Positions 35,584 to 45,515 are shown, counted from the stretch's first letter. The stretch: DNA of 64,000 nt from Paenibacillus cookii (GCF_018333375.1 NZ_BORW01000002.1:124001-188000); one strand, 5' to 3'. Notes: generated by a model from the sequence alone, not told the origin. Numbers and translations: made by a program.

Positions 35584-36942
35584 TCAATTCTGCTGCTTTT
35601 TCTCCTTCACGATGGTGGCATAATCCTCTTCCATCTTCCGCAGGAACGTTTGAACGTCGTTGCCCGAAGTCAGGAACGGTTTCACCTGCGAGCCGACATA
35701 GTTGGTTCCGTAGAGCAAAATGTCCGGCCCGAATGGGCTGTAAAGCGCCGGTTTGGCCTGCTGCAGCGAATAGATGCCTTTGATGTTGAATTCCCGGCCG
35801 TTCAGCGTATCGGCGGCAAACTGCTCCAATATGCCCTGATCCGAAGAAACCGAAGGGATGCCCGCGCGGGTCATGCGGATTTGCTGCTCATCCGTCAGCA
35901 GGAATTCCAAGAGATCCATCGCTTCGTCAATATGTTTGCTGTGCTTGTTGATGGCGATCGTCAGCGGCAGCGTGGACGGTCCGACGCCCGGCAGATCCGG
36001 CCAGCTCGGGAAGCTCACCACGTCATAATCGAGTTCTTCCGGATAATAAGGGATGGTGTTTGCAATCAGTCCCAGACTCATCGCCACGTCGCCTTTTTTA
36101 AAGTCGTATTCGATGTCTGGCTCCCAGTTCCCCGGGATGCTTGCGATCCGCTTCGTTAAGTTCAGAAATTTCCCGAATGCCGGATTTTTCGAAAATTGGG
36201 GTTCGCCTGTTTGCGGATCCGTGCCATTGGCGGATAGCTGCGTCATCGCTTGGGACAAAGAGTTGGTCGCCAATCCCCGGTATTTCACGCCGTCCCTTTC
36301 CCCGGTAACTTTGCCGGCAAGGTCGATCACCTCGTCCCACGTCATCCCGTCGACCGGATAGTCCACGCCGAATTTATCGAAAACGGCTTTGTTGTAATGC
36401 AGCGCCACCGTCACGTCCTCGATCGGCACGCCAAGCAGCCTTCCTTGGCCTTCCGGATCCCGGGCCCGAAGCGCATCCATGATTCCCGGCCTGATTTTGT
36501 TGAAGTCGAAGTTCCGTTCTTTCAGCATGTCGTCGAGCGGCAGCAGCATGTCTCTTTCCTTCAAAATGTCGAAGCCGTCCGTCGTCAGAATCAAATCCGG
36601 CATCACATTTTGGGCGAACAGTTCGTCAAAGGACGCCGCATCCGCGAATTTGCCCGTCGGCTCAATGTCGATATTGGGGAATTTCTCCTTCGTCCCCGCA
36701 AGAATGCGGCTTTCGACCTGCTCCTTGCTCCAAGGCGCCATGAAAATCAGCTTGATCGGCTCATGATTTTCTTTTTTCTCCTCCGGCTTTTGCTCCGCCG
36801 GTTGACTGGGGGCTTGCTTTGCATCCGACGGGGCCTGCTCCTTCGCCGCCGTGTCGGTCCCCGAACCTCCGGAGCCGCATCCCGTAATAATGAGCGCAAA
36901 TGCTGCAAGTATCAAGAAAAAAACATTCATCCGCTTTTTCAT
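35584..36942 (-). CDS. Extracellular solute-binding lipoprotein (first of tandem pair)
   Basis: 452-residue lipoprotein with lipobox IITGCGS (Cys ~22), followed by a Ser/Asp/Lys/Pro/Glu linker. It has a family-1 solute-binding fold; LLTDEQQIRMTRAGIPS near the C-terminus is typical of the group. The ATG follows AAGGGA. A 177-bp gap separates it from the permease upstream; I saw a TATAAG there but no convincing -35, so a separate promoter is possible but unproven. It most likely serves the permease pair at 37120-38991. Confidence 0.92.
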   Translation of the reverse strand: MKKRMNVFFLILAAFALIITGCGSGGSGTDTAAKEQAPSDAKQAPSQPAEQKPEEKKENHEPIKLIFMAPWSKEQVESRILAGTKEKFPNIDIEPTGKFADAASFDELFAQNVMPDLILTTDGFDILKERDMLLPLDDMLKERNFDFNKIRPGIMDALRARDPEGQGRLLGVPIEDVTVALHYNKAVFDKFGVDYPVDGMTWDEVIDLAGKVTGERDGVKYRGLATNSLSQAMTQLSANGTDPQTGEPQFSKNPAFGKFLNLTKRIASIPGNWEPDIEYDFKKGDVAMSLGLIANTIPYYPEELDYDVVSFPSWPDLPGVGPSTLPLTIAINKHSKHIDEAMDLLEFLLTDEQQIRMTRAGIPSVSSDQGILEQFAADTLNGREFNIKGIYSLQQAKPALYSPFGPDILLYGTNYVGSQVKPFLTSGNDVQTFLRKMEEDYATIVKEKKQQN

Positions 36943-37119
36943 GACCGATTCATCCCTTCAACATGGATTCATCTTATACCCTTTGGCATTTCATGAACTT
37001 ATGGAAATCGCTTTGGAACTTTGCAGCATTTTTTGGCCCGCATCCCCCCTTCTTCTGTCCCCGATTCCTGCAATGCCCAACGTTTCCGTGCGGGCCCGAA
37101 GGCATTTGCAGCATGCACG

Positions 37120-38097
37120 TTATTCGACAAGCCCCGTACGCTCGACGCTTTCGACGAAATAACGCTGCGCAAAAAAGAAGATCAGAAGCGGCGGCAAAAG
37201 CGCAAGGAAGCTGGCCGACATTTTGATCGCTTCCACCAGCACCAGCGCGGTTTCTTCGTTCCCGAGCATGCTCGCAATGCTTGCATCCACCCGGGACATC
37301 TGGGTCGAAAGCGGCACCAGCGGAGATTGGCCGAGAAACATCCGCGGGTAATAGGTGTCGTTCCACGTCCATACGAAGGAGAACAGGGAAACCACGAGGA
37401 TCGCAGGTTTGGCCAGCGGAAACATGACTTTCCAATAAAATTTGAAGCTGCTGGCCCCGTCGATTTTGCCCGCCTCCTCCAGCTCTTTCGGCTGCGTCGT
37501 ATAAAACTGCCTGAAAATGATGACAAACAACGCGCCTTTGATCCCGAAACCGAATAAGGAAGTCAGCACCAGCGAAAACGGATGCCCCTGCAGCCCCAGC
37601 TTCGTGTACATGATGATCATGGGCAGCACGATGACTTGCGGCGGAATGATAAACGTGACGACGAGCAGCACCGTCAGCAGCTTTTTGAAAGGGAACTGCA
37701 TCCGGGCGAGCGCGTAACCCATCAATCCGCACGCGATGACATGAAATAGGGCAACGACCGTGGAAATGCCGACGCTAACCAATAAGGACTCCACGTAATG
37801 AAGCGCCTGCCAAGCCGTTTTTAAGTGGCCTAAATAAACTTCGTGGGGCACCCAGGTCACCGTCGGATCGTTCAGGTCCTTCTCGTTCATCACCATCTTC
37901 ACGAGCATTTTCAAAATGGGGTTCAAATAAATGTAAGAGGTCACGATCAGGATCCAGTAAATAAACAGCTTGAACAATAGTCCCCGGTTCACTTCCCGGC
38001 CGAGGATGACGTATCGGACCGTGTTCAGCTTGTCGCGGGCGATCCTTTTTTTAAGCGCAGACGTTTTGGACTTGATCGCGTTGATTTTTCCAATCAT
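37120..38097 (-). CDS. Carbohydrate-type ABC transporter permease (pair 2, MalG-like)
   Basis: 325-residue permease. A basic cytoplasmic N-terminus (~1-45) precedes six helices. The EAA loop reads EEAGKIDGASSFKFYWKVMFPLA. It partners with the permease encoded 30 bp upstream (38128-38991). The ATG follows GGAGGGG. It belongs to the MalG/UgpE-type group by its position as second permease and by the membrane order. Confidence 0.92.
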   Translation of the reverse strand: MIGKINAIKSKTSALKKRIARDKLNTVRYVILGREVNRGLLFKLFIYWILIVTSYIYLNPILKMLVKMVMNEKDLNDPTVTWVPHEVYLGHLKTAWQALHYVESLLVSVGISTVVALFHVIACGLMGYALARMQFPFKKLLTVLLVVTFIIPPQVIVLPMIIMYTKLGLQGHPFSLVLTSLFGFGIKGALFVIIFRQFYTTQPKELEEAGKIDGASSFKFYWKVMFPLAKPAILVVSLFSFVWTWNDTYYPRMFLGQSPLVPLSTQMSRVDASIASMLGNEETALVLVEAIKMSASFLALLPPLLIFFFAQRYFVESVERTGLVE

Positions 38098-38127
38098 TTC
38101 GGCCCCTCCTCTCTAGCGGGATCTGCA

Positions 38128-38991
38128 TTACCGGTAGCGGCGGCTGCGGTTCATTCTCAAAAACAGGAGCATGATCAGGCTCAGGAAGCAAGCTATCACG
38201 ACGAAATAGTTCCAGGCCAAAGCGCTGTTGTAGCCGTAGTTCCCCGTATTGATCAGCTCGATGATCGGGTTGTACGGGAACGTGAACATGTCGACCACCG
38301 TATAAATCAGGTTCAGCAAAATGAACGGCGACATGGCCGGCAGCGTAATTTTCCAGAACACCTCCCATGGGGAAGCGCCGTCGATCCGCGCCGATTCGTA
38401 GCTCGATTTCGAGATGGTCTGCCTTCCCGCCAGGAAAATCAGGATCTGCACCCCGGAGTACCATAACACGAGCACGAACCGATTCAGCACGTCCATGACC
38501 GGCTTCGTCCAGGAACTGTCCCCCAAAAAATCGAGCAGGTATTCCCCGATCGAAAACCGCTCCAAAAAGCCCAGCGTTCCTTCGCCCTGATTCACGAATT
38601 CCGTCAACACATATCCCGAGGTAAAAATGATCGGCAGGAAGAACACGACCCGAAACAAAATCCGTCCCGGAAAATTCTGATTGAGCATGATGGCGATAAA
38701 TAATGAAAAGACGATGATGACGGGCACCATGATGACGATTTCCTGAAAAAACGGGATGAGGTTATCGTAAAAGGCCGAGCTCCCGAACAAAATTTCCTGA
38801 TAATATTTCAACCCTTGAAAATCGTATTTGAGGCCCGTCGGCAGCACCGTCACTTTATGCAGGCTCATATACAGGGAGAAAACAAGCGGAAAGGCCATGA
38901 ACAACAGGAAGCCGAGGACCCAGGGAGCGACGAACATCAGCGCTTCCAAATGCCGTGAAGTACGAGCTTTGATTTTGAATTTGCCCATCAT
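38128..38991 (-). CDS. Carbohydrate-type ABC transporter permease (pair 2, MalF-like)
   Basis: 287-residue permease with six helices, starting MMGKFKIKARTSRHLEALMFVAPWVLGF. The EAA loop reads YESARIDGASPWEVFWKITLPA. The start overlaps the stop of the DUF5696 gene by 4 bp (ATGA), which ties expression of this importer to the DUF5696 protein. A second ATG directly after the first could also be used. Confidence 0.92.
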   Translation of the reverse strand: MMGKFKIKARTSRHLEALMFVAPWVLGFLLFMAFPLVFSLYMSLHKVTVLPTGLKYDFQGLKYYQEILFGSSAFYDNLIPFFQEIVIMVPVIIVFSLFIAIMLNQNFPGRILFRVVFFLPIIFTSGYVLTEFVNQGEGTLGFLERFSIGEYLLDFLGDSSWTKPVMDVLNRFVLVLWYSGVQILIFLAGRQTISKSSYESARIDGASPWEVFWKITLPAMSPFILLNLIYTVVDMFTFPYNPIIELINTGNYGYNSALAWNYFVVIACFLSLIMLLFLRMNRSRRYR

Positions 38992-41444
38992 GATCTCCCC
39001 CCATGAACGACGGCAAAATCGCGGGCTTCGACCTCATAACCGCTCCCGTGATATGGCGATTCGTTGTAGTTCACGACGATCCGTTTCCCGTTGTCGTACG
39101 TCGTCTCGTACACGCCTGCGGCAAGGGAACGATGGCCGACGATCATCCGGTCCTGCACGTCTCCAAGCGCTTCGTTGAACCGGCCGTACTGCTTGGCGAT
39201 TTCTTCCGACCAGTCCTTATAATGCGTGCTGTAATAGTTGTAAAGCGAACGCGTCCCGATCAGGTCCTGCGCAGCCGCATAGGTCAGCATGAAACTCGGG
39301 ATAGAGCCGTATTCCAGGTTTTTCAGCAAATATGTCGTGTAGTTGTCGGCGGTATTGGCAAACGTCGATGAATACGGGATTAACCCATGCAGCGCGATTT
39401 GCATAAAAGGCACCGTCTCGTCGACGAACAGATCGAAGGAATTTTCGATCGGCAAACCATCCAAAGCATCGACGTATTTCCATGCGTAAGAATTGGCGCC
39501 TTCCGCCCTGACGGAGCCGAGCGTTTGAACCGCTTGATCGAACAGCTGCTGCTGGATTCCTTTCACTTCTTCCCGCGTCGCTTTGTGACGTTCATTAAAA
39601 TCGCTGTTCAACAGCGAACCCAGCCCTTCGCCAAACGTTAATCCGTCGGCCCCGAGCGGTTTGAATTTGTCCAAGTCTCTCCGCAGCACCTTTTCCATAA
39701 AACGGGGGCTCACGAGCGTCTTTGACGTTTCGTTCCTTCCTCCATACTTGATGACGACGGATCCCAGGTCCTGCAGCCCGTCCCGGCTGGAACGGAAGCC
39801 GTCGCGCCCCGTGTTGTTGAACGTGTACGAGGAGGCGTCCAGCGTCACGTCATGGCCTTTGACATGGGCATATTCGATGAAATGCCGCATTCCCTCATTG
39901 CCTCCGATGCCTTTGTCGACCGGGAAATGACCTCCGAAATCGCTGATGCCGCCTTTTTGCCAGCCGGCGTAGGTGACGGCCATTTTTTTGACTCCGATCG
40001 CCGTCAGCTCGTTGACGATTTCTTCGGCTTCCGACGTCGTCGTCAGAGCCTCGTAAGAATCCCACAGGAACCCTTTTTTGGAATCGGCCCCGAGCAAATA
40101 AATCGGCAAACGGATGGAACCGTCATCCGGCGTCGCCCGTTTCAGTCCGTCTTCTTCCGTCAAAACCTGGCGGTAACGCGCTGCCATCCCGACGTAATCG
40201 GGGGAGCCTGCGTCCAGGAAATAATACCGGATCGACCGGTCGCCATGTGCGCGTTCCTTGTTGAAGGTCTGGAATCCGTTTTGCTTGCGTTTATCGGTCG
40301 GCTGAAAAAAACGCTGCCTGTACGTAAACTCGGCCGTCGCCCAGTTGTACTGGTTCATCGATTTGGACGGGGCCGCAAGCACATTGGCGTATTCCGCCCC
40401 GTCGCGAATGACGGCCAACAGCCCCTGACCGCCGGCCTTGATGCCGAAAACGGGCATGCGAACGGGCTGGCGAATGGAAAGGGATTGGTTGTTGTTGCTG
40501 AAGGCGTAATCCTCCCCGTACACCCCTTCGAAATAAAAATTGTTGTTTGGCGGCCGGTCCTTCCGAAACTGGATCAGCGTCCCCGGACCATCCGGTATCA
40601 GGAGATAGCCATCCTCCCGGTCCGACGTATAAGCGCCGAGGAAGGGATATAAGCGAAGCGCCGCAATGCGCGCGTTTTTATCCTTTTTTTTCGTGCGTGA
40701 CTCGTATTCGGCCATCTCCTCGCTGCTTTTCCCGTCCTTAAAGCCTTCTTCGATGATTTTCGTTTCGACGCTGTCATCCTTAAGGCTCACTTCGATCGGA
40801 ATGGCGAACCCGATGTCGGGCATGTCGAACGTAAGCCGGAAACCCGAATCCGTGATCTCGAACCGCTCGATCGCCGCTTTCTGATCCTTGACGTTCGTTT
40901 CCTTGATTTGGTCTTTCCGCACGTTAAACTCGACGTATTTGATGAACACCGGCGATTGCATATGCTTTTTCCAGGTGTTCGTGTTATCCTTGTCGTTCCA
41001 ACCGTTAGCATCCGGAAAGGACCTCCACTCTTGGCCGCTGTGTTTGTCCTTGACGAGGAAATGCCCCGTTTTCGGGTCGACGTACAGCCCAAGATAGGCA
41101 TTTTCGCTTGCGAGCCGAAAGGCATCGTCGTCCGGGAACAGGGAGCGGTAGCTGTTGCTGGCCGTTTGGCCGCTGCGGCCCGTCACTGTTTTTCCGTCGG
41201 CCCCTCCCCCTGCTTTTGCATCTTTCGTTTGGGAAGGATCGACTATCGTCCCCGGTTCGGATCCCCGAGCGCTTTCGGCGCTGTTTTCCCGCTTCGCATT
41301 TTGCTCCGAATCCGTTTTGCCCGCTTCCGCCCCGTTCGGCGTCCTCGTCTCCGCGGCGATGGTGTACGTGACGATGCTTGCGCTTGTCATGGCCGCTAGG
41401 AGCGTCAGAACGAAAAGCCGTTTCCACTTCGCCGGCATCCGCAT
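38988..41444 (-). CDS. DUF5696-type secreted protein
   Basis: 818-residue protein with an N-terminal signal or anchor helix (KRLFVLTLLAAMTSASIVTYTIAA) and no lipobox Cys. A low-complexity Glu/Ser/Lys/Gly linker (~30-100) is followed by a beta-rich region (~110-440) and a region that reads like a TIM barrel (~440-780). Segments there such as VTYAGWQKGGISDFGG and GHDVTLDASSYTFNNTG recall glycoside hydrolases. I place it in DUF5696 from memory; enzymatic activity is not shown. ATG 41444 overlaps the stop of the NHL-Yip1 gene by one base (TGATG), with AGGAGG upstream. It is wedged between that gene and the second permease pair. Confidence 0.8.
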   Translation of the reverse strand: MRMPAKWKRLFVLTLLAAMTSASIVTYTIAAETRTPNGAEAGKTDSEQNAKRENSAESARGSEPGTIVDPSQTKDAKAGGGADGKTVTGRSGQTASNSYRSLFPDDDAFRLASENAYLGLYVDPKTGHFLVKDKHSGQEWRSFPDANGWNDKDNTNTWKKHMQSPVFIKYVEFNVRKDQIKETNVKDQKAAIERFEITDSGFRLTFDMPDIGFAIPIEVSLKDDSVETKIIEEGFKDGKSSEEMAEYESRTKKKDKNARIAALRLYPFLGAYTSDREDGYLLIPDGPGTLIQFRKDRPPNNNFYFEGVYGEDYAFSNNNQSLSIRQPVRMPVFGIKAGGQGLLAVIRDGAEYANVLAAPSKSMNQYNWATAEFTYRQRFFQPTDKRKQNGFQTFNKERAHGDRSIRYYFLDAGSPDYVGMAARYRQVLTEEDGLKRATPDDGSIRLPIYLLGADSKKGFLWDSYEALTTTSEAEEIVNELTAIGVKKMAVTYAGWQKGGISDFGGHFPVDKGIGGNEGMRHFIEYAHVKGHDVTLDASSYTFNNTGRDGFRSSRDGLQDLGSVVIKYGGRNETSKTLVSPRFMEKVLRRDLDKFKPLGADGLTFGEGLGSLLNSDFNERHKATREEVKGIQQQLFDQAVQTLGSVRAEGANSYAWKYVDALDGLPIENSFDLFVDETVPFMQIALHGLIPYSSTFANTADNYTTYLLKNLEYGSIPSFMLTYAAAQDLIGTRSLYNYYSTHYKDWSEEIAKQYGRFNEALGDVQDRMIVGHRSLAAGVYETTYDNGKRIVVNYNESPYHGSGYEVEARDFAVVHGGRS

Positions 41445-43561
41445 CACATCGACACCTCCTGATATATGGTATAGAAGAAGTTCTGCAGCTCGGAAGACAG
41501 CCCGGCGATGATCGAAATCAACACCCAGGCGATGATCATCGCAAACGCGGTCAACAGGATGTTCCCTACCGTCTCGCCGACGCCGTAATTTTGAAGCGAC
41601 TGGATCTTCCAGAAAAACAAACATCCGCACCAGATGAGCATCCCGGTCTGGAAAAAGCCGTAGATCGACGATTCGCTGAGCGTCATGATGTTGGACACGG
41701 CGGCCAGCGGCAGCCCGAGAATGACGATCGGGAACAGCGCATAGGAGCTGCCGACAAACACGTCCTTAAAGCGCGCCTCCCCCTGCCTGATGCTGCCGAT
41801 CAAATAATTGCAGACGACCCAGGTGAGCCAAGTCACCGCCCCGGTCATCAGGAAGCTGCCGCTGCGTTCGTTGCTGGGAACGGGCATGAAGGTGAAACTC
41901 GTGTAATATTCCTTCGCCAGAAGCACCAGCGTTACGAACAGAAGCAGAAGGAAAGCGCTCAGGTAACTTCCTTTTTGCCTGTACCTGAGATCCGTGAACC
42001 CGTCGATCGGGTGCCTTAAAATGGTAAATGCATGCCTCAGCTGGACCAGCAGCTTGTTTTTGCCCAAAAACCCCCGCAATCTTTGGCTTCCCTGCGTTAA
42101 AAAACGCATCCTTTTCTTGCTGCGGTAAAAGATCCAGATCAGGATGGCCGCAGCGAAAACGGTATTGGCCATGACGGAGAATTGGCGCTGGAACCACTGC
42201 AGGCGCAGCTGCCAATACGAGTCGGAATATCCGCCGACGTCCCCCGACAGCTTGAACAGGCGAAGCGCTTCTTTGTAATCTTCCTTGTAATACGCTGCTT
42301 CCGCGAGTCCCTGGTAAGCCGGCGAATACAACGCGTTTAACCTCAGCACCTCCCGCCAGACGGGTTCGCTTTCGGCATATTTTCCTTCCTGGGATAAGCT
42401 CGTCGCCTTATGCAGCAGCATCCCGAACTCCGTGGGCTTCAGTACGTGGATCAGGTTTTGGGAATCGTCCAGCACGAACAGTTCGTTGTTGGAATTGGTG
42501 TCCACCGCGACCGGGCTTTGGCTGATGCCGAGCTGCGGAGACCCGATCGTCACCGGTCCCGTCCAGAAAAACAGCAGTTCCCCGTTCGGGCCGTATTGCG
42601 TCACCGCATTGGACACTTTATCGATCGCGACCAAATTTCCGTTGCGGTCCACCGTGATGTCGGTCAAACCGGACTTCTGCACCTCCTGCTTCGAATCGGT
42701 TTGCTGCGTTTCCGCCGCCTGGCTCCGCCTCCTGAACCGGGGCTCGATCCCGAACTTTTTGTCCTTCCATTGGTTTTCGCCGCGGATATTCAGCTTCTTG
42801 ACCTGCTCCTTATCCGTCGCGGACACCGTATAAATGAACCCCTGTGCGTCGATGTGAATATTGCGGATGGTCGAAGGCAGCGTCCGGACCTGGCGGCTGA
42901 GCTGCTCTTCCGTGTAAAACAGCTTGCGTACGATGTCCATCAGCGATACTTCGGTCATGTTCGTGCCGTAAAAGCCGTAAAATCGGCCTTCGGGATCCAA
43001 TTGGATGATCCCTTGATAACTGCCGTTGCTGATGACGTACATGAAACCCCGGGCATCCACGACAAGGTTCGTCGGTTCGTAGTGAAAGGATTCGTCGATG
43101 AAACGCGACTCGGGATGCCCGTACTCGGCAAGCAGCTCGCCGCTGGCGGAAAGCTTCAAAATCCGTTTGTTTCCCGTATCGGCGACGTAGATCGTCCCAT
43201 ACGAAGCGACGAACACGCCTTGAGGCGACTTCATGCCTTTTGCGGTAATTTCGCGCAGAAATTCTCCGTCCCGGTTCAGGTGGACGATCCGGTTATTGTC
43301 CGTATCCGCGATATAGATTTCGTCCTTGCGGTCGATGAACAGGTCCTGCGGCCGTTTGAGCGGCGAATATTCCAGGCGCTCCGCGCCGTTTTGAACCTTC
43401 TTTTTATAGATGTTGTCCCCCACGACGGTGGATGGGTAATAGGCTGCCTGGCTGGGGATCCTCCGGTCGTAACCGTCCTTGCTGAAAGTCATGTAGGGCG
43501 GTTCCGCCGCGGCAGATTCCGGCAATAAGGCGGCGGTCAAAATACAGATAATCGTCAACAT
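41444..43561 (-). CDS. NHL beta-propeller / TPR / Yip1 membrane protein, in-frame stop in its leader
   Basis: 705 residues from ATG 43561. A short signal peptide (MLTIICILTAALLPESAAA) is followed by NHL-type repeats (~45-370; for example LFIDRKDEIYIADTDNNRIV and GVFVASYGTIYVADTGNKRI). A TPR-like stretch (~385-440), one helix (~455-472) and a five-helix Yip1 domain (~515-705) follow. The propeller should face outward. ATG 43561 has no ribosome binding site. An upstream ATG (43597) has GGAGG and reads MEKRRA, then TGA (43579-43577), then RRLIYMLTII in the same frame. The natural start was therefore probably 43597, with a normal basic signal peptide. The TGA may be a mutation, an error, or bypassed by reinitiation 15 bases on. 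Confidence 0.82.
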   Translation of the reverse strand: MLTIICILTAALLPESAAAEPPYMTFSKDGYDRRIPSQAAYYPSTVVGDNIYKKKVQNGAERLEYSPLKRPQDLFIDRKDEIYIADTDNNRIVHLNRDGEFLREITAKGMKSPQGVFVASYGTIYVADTGNKRILKLSASGELLAEYGHPESRFIDESFHYEPTNLVVDARGFMYVISNGSYQGIIQLDPEGRFYGFYGTNMTEVSLMDIVRKLFYTEEQLSRQVRTLPSTIRNIHIDAQGFIYTVSATDKEQVKKLNIRGENQWKDKKFGIEPRFRRRSQAAETQQTDSKQEVQKSGLTDITVDRNGNLVAIDKVSNAVTQYGPNGELLFFWTGPVTIGSPQLGISQSPVAVDTNSNNELFVLDDSQNLIHVLKPTEFGMLLHKATSLSQEGKYAESEPVWREVLRLNALYSPAYQGLAEAAYYKEDYKEALRLFKLSGDVGGYSDSYWQLRLQWFQRQFSVMANTVFAAAILIWIFYRSKKRMRFLTQGSQRLRGFLGKNKLLVQLRHAFTILRHPIDGFTDLRYRQKGSYLSAFLLLLFVTLVLLAKEYYTSFTFMPVPSNERSGSFLMTGAVTWLTWVVCNYLIGSIRQGEARFKDVFVGSSYALFPIVILGLPLAAVSNIMTLSESSIYGFFQTGMLIWCGCLFFWKIQSLQNYGVGETVGNILLTAFAMIIAWVLISIIAGLSSELQNFFYTIYQEVSM

Positions 43562-43615
43562 ATAGATCAGCCGTCGTCAGGCCCTTCGCTTTTCCATGAT
43601 TGAACCTCCGTTACC

Positions 43616-44524
43616 CTACTTGATGCCCGAATGGGCCATCGTCTGAATGACTTTCCGCTGCGACAGCAGGAAGATGATCAGATTCGGCATAAAAATGATT
43701 AAAGACGCAGCGGCCGCAACCCCTTGCCGCGCCACCGTATTCGCCAGGTTCGATGTAAGCGATTCCACATAAAACGGCAGCGTCTTCATCGCGTCGTCCT
43801 GCATAAACAGCGCGGATGTCTCCGAATTGCTCCAAGCGGTTTGGAACGACAAAATCGTTATCGTCGCCATCGCCGGCGTGACGATCGGAAGGATGATCCG
43901 GACGAGAAGCTGCCACTCGGTGGCTCCGTCAAGCTTCGCCGCTTCAAGCAGCTCATCCGGCACCTGATCCATAAACTGCTTCAGCAAAAACACGCCGACG
44001 GGTAGGGCCAGGATCGGCAGCACATGCCCCCAATAGGTATTCATGATGCCCAAGGACTTCACGACGATATAACGCGGAATCCCCATCGTCTCCACGGAGA
44101 TCATGATCGACAGGAGAATGACGCCGAACACGATTTTGCGCCCGGGAAACGGATGTTTTGCCAGCGGATAGGCGCACAAGGCGCCCAGAATGACCATGCC
44201 GACCGTGGATAACAACGTGACGACGATGCTGTTGAAAATGAACCGGGTCACCGGCAGAAACGTGTCCTGCGTCGCCTGGAGCAGGTCGGTAAAGTTCTGC
44301 AGCGTCGGCTGGCGCACGAAAAACGTCGGCGGAAACAGGAACAGCTCGTGCAGCGGCTTGAACGCATGGTTAAAAATAAAGACAAGAGGCAAAAGCATGA
44401 ATACGGCAAGCAGCGTCAGCAGCAAAAGCAAAAAGATTTGAGTTTTGTCCATGCTCCGGAAATCGCTCCGGTACAGGGACCAGGACCGGGCCATGGACTG
44501 CCGCATTTTGTTCAGTACCGCCAT
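43616..44524 (-). CDS. Carbohydrate-type ABC transporter permease (pair 1, MalG-like)
   Basis: 302-residue permease with six helices; EAA loop LEAAKLDGATEWQLLVRIILP. The chosen start ATG 44524 (MAVLNKMRQ) lies nine bases after AGGAGG, which is inside the end of the upstream permease gene. Two other in-frame starts upstream are less well spaced. It is followed after 18 bp by the disrupted start of the NHL-Yip1 gene. Confidence 0.92.
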   Translation of the reverse strand: MAVLNKMRQSMARSWSLYRSDFRSMDKTQIFLLLLLTLLAVFMLLPLVFIFNHAFKPLHELFLFPPTFFVRQPTLQNFTDLLQATQDTFLPVTRFIFNSIVVTLLSTVGMVILGALCAYPLAKHPFPGRKIVFGVILLSIMISVETMGIPRYIVVKSLGIMNTYWGHVLPILALPVGVFLLKQFMDQVPDELLEAAKLDGATEWQLLVRIILPIVTPAMATITILSFQTAWSNSETSALFMQDDAMKTLPFYVESLTSNLANTVARQGVAAAASLIIFMPNLIIFLLSQRKVIQTMAHSGIK

Positions 44525-44525
44525 G

Positions 44526-45515
44526 TTATTCATCCTCCTTCGGCCCGAGCAGCATCCACAGGAACCGGCTGAGCAGAATCGTAAGAATGAGCAGCACGAT
44601 CGAGATGGCGCTCGCATAACCAAGCTCGAGCCTCGTGAACCCGAAATCCTCGATATGGTTCATGAAAAGCTGTCCCGAATAATCCGGCGTCGGGTTCATC
44701 CCGGACAGCTGCGTTCCGATACCGCCTGATTTTAACGTCCCGACGATCGCCATGACCGCGGCGAACAGCATCTGCGGTTTCATCATCGGAATCGTAATAT
44801 ACCAGATTTCCTGCAACCGGCTGGAGATGCCGTCGATCCTTCCCGCTTCGTACAGCGTCCGGTCGACGTTCAGAATGCCGGCCAGGATGGCCAGGAACCC
44901 GAGGCCCATGCTGGACCAGATCGAGACGACGATCATGATTCCGAGCAAATAGTCCTTATCGATCGTTAAAAGCATGGGCTGGTCGATCAAACCCCATTTC
45001 AAAAGGAAGCTGTTGATATATCCGGTGCGGTCCCCCGTAAACATGACCTGCCATACGACGACCATGGCGATCCCTCCCGTCAGGGATGGCGCGTACATCG
45101 CAAGCGCGTACCAAACGCGGAGGGTGCCCGGAAGCTGGGCGATCAGCCAGGCCAGGACGAAGGCCAGGACGTATCCGATCGGGCCTACGAACAATGCAAA
45201 CTTGAAGGAGTTCGGTATGACATGCTGCAGGAAAATGACGTCCTGCGAAAATAAGTTTTGGTAATTCATCCACCCGGCCCATTTCGGGAATTCGATCGAG
45301 TTGAAATACGTAAAGCTGAGGGCGACCCCCGTAAAAACAGGAATGATAATAAACAAACTGAACACGACGAGGAAAGGCGCGATAAAGAGATAGGAAAGCC
45401 GGAATCTCCATATTTCTCTCATCTTGTCCTGCAGCATCCGGCCGAGACTGCCCTTCAGCTTCGGGCTCCGCGCAGCTGCCGGCTGCCGTACGACCCGGGT
45501 CGCTTCATTCGACAA
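44526..45515 (-). CDS. Carbohydrate-type ABC transporter permease (pair 1, MalF-like)
   Basis: 329-residue permease with a basic N-terminal tail and six helices (first ~40-62, YLFIAPFLVVFSLFIIIPVF). EAA loop YEAGRIDGISSRLQEIWYITIPM. The start is TTG 45515, nine bases after AAGGAG and inside the end of the large binding-protein gene (11-bp overlap). It pairs with the permease at 43616-44524. Confidence 0.92.
   Translation of the reverse strand: MSNEATRVVRQPAAARSPKLKGSLGRMLQDKMREIWRFRLSYLFIAPFLVVFSLFIIIPVFTGVALSFTYFNSIEFPKWAGWMNYQNLFSQDVIFLQHVIPNSFKFALFVGPIGYVLAFVLAWLIAQLPGTLRVWYALAMYAPSLTGGIAMVVVWQVMFTGDRTGYINSFLLKWGLIDQPMLLTIDKDYLLGIMIVVSIWSSMGLGFLAILAGILNVDRTLYEAGRIDGISSRLQEIWYITIPMMKPQMLFAAVMAIVGTLKSGGIGTQLSGMNPTPDYSGQLFMNHIEDFGFTRLELGYASAISIVLLILTILLSRFLWMLLGPKEDE

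Noticed and set aside
43577-43579. Selenocysteine at the TGA of the NHL-Yip1 leader
   Set aside because: No selenocysteine-type hairpin follows the TGA, and the position lies in a signal peptide.
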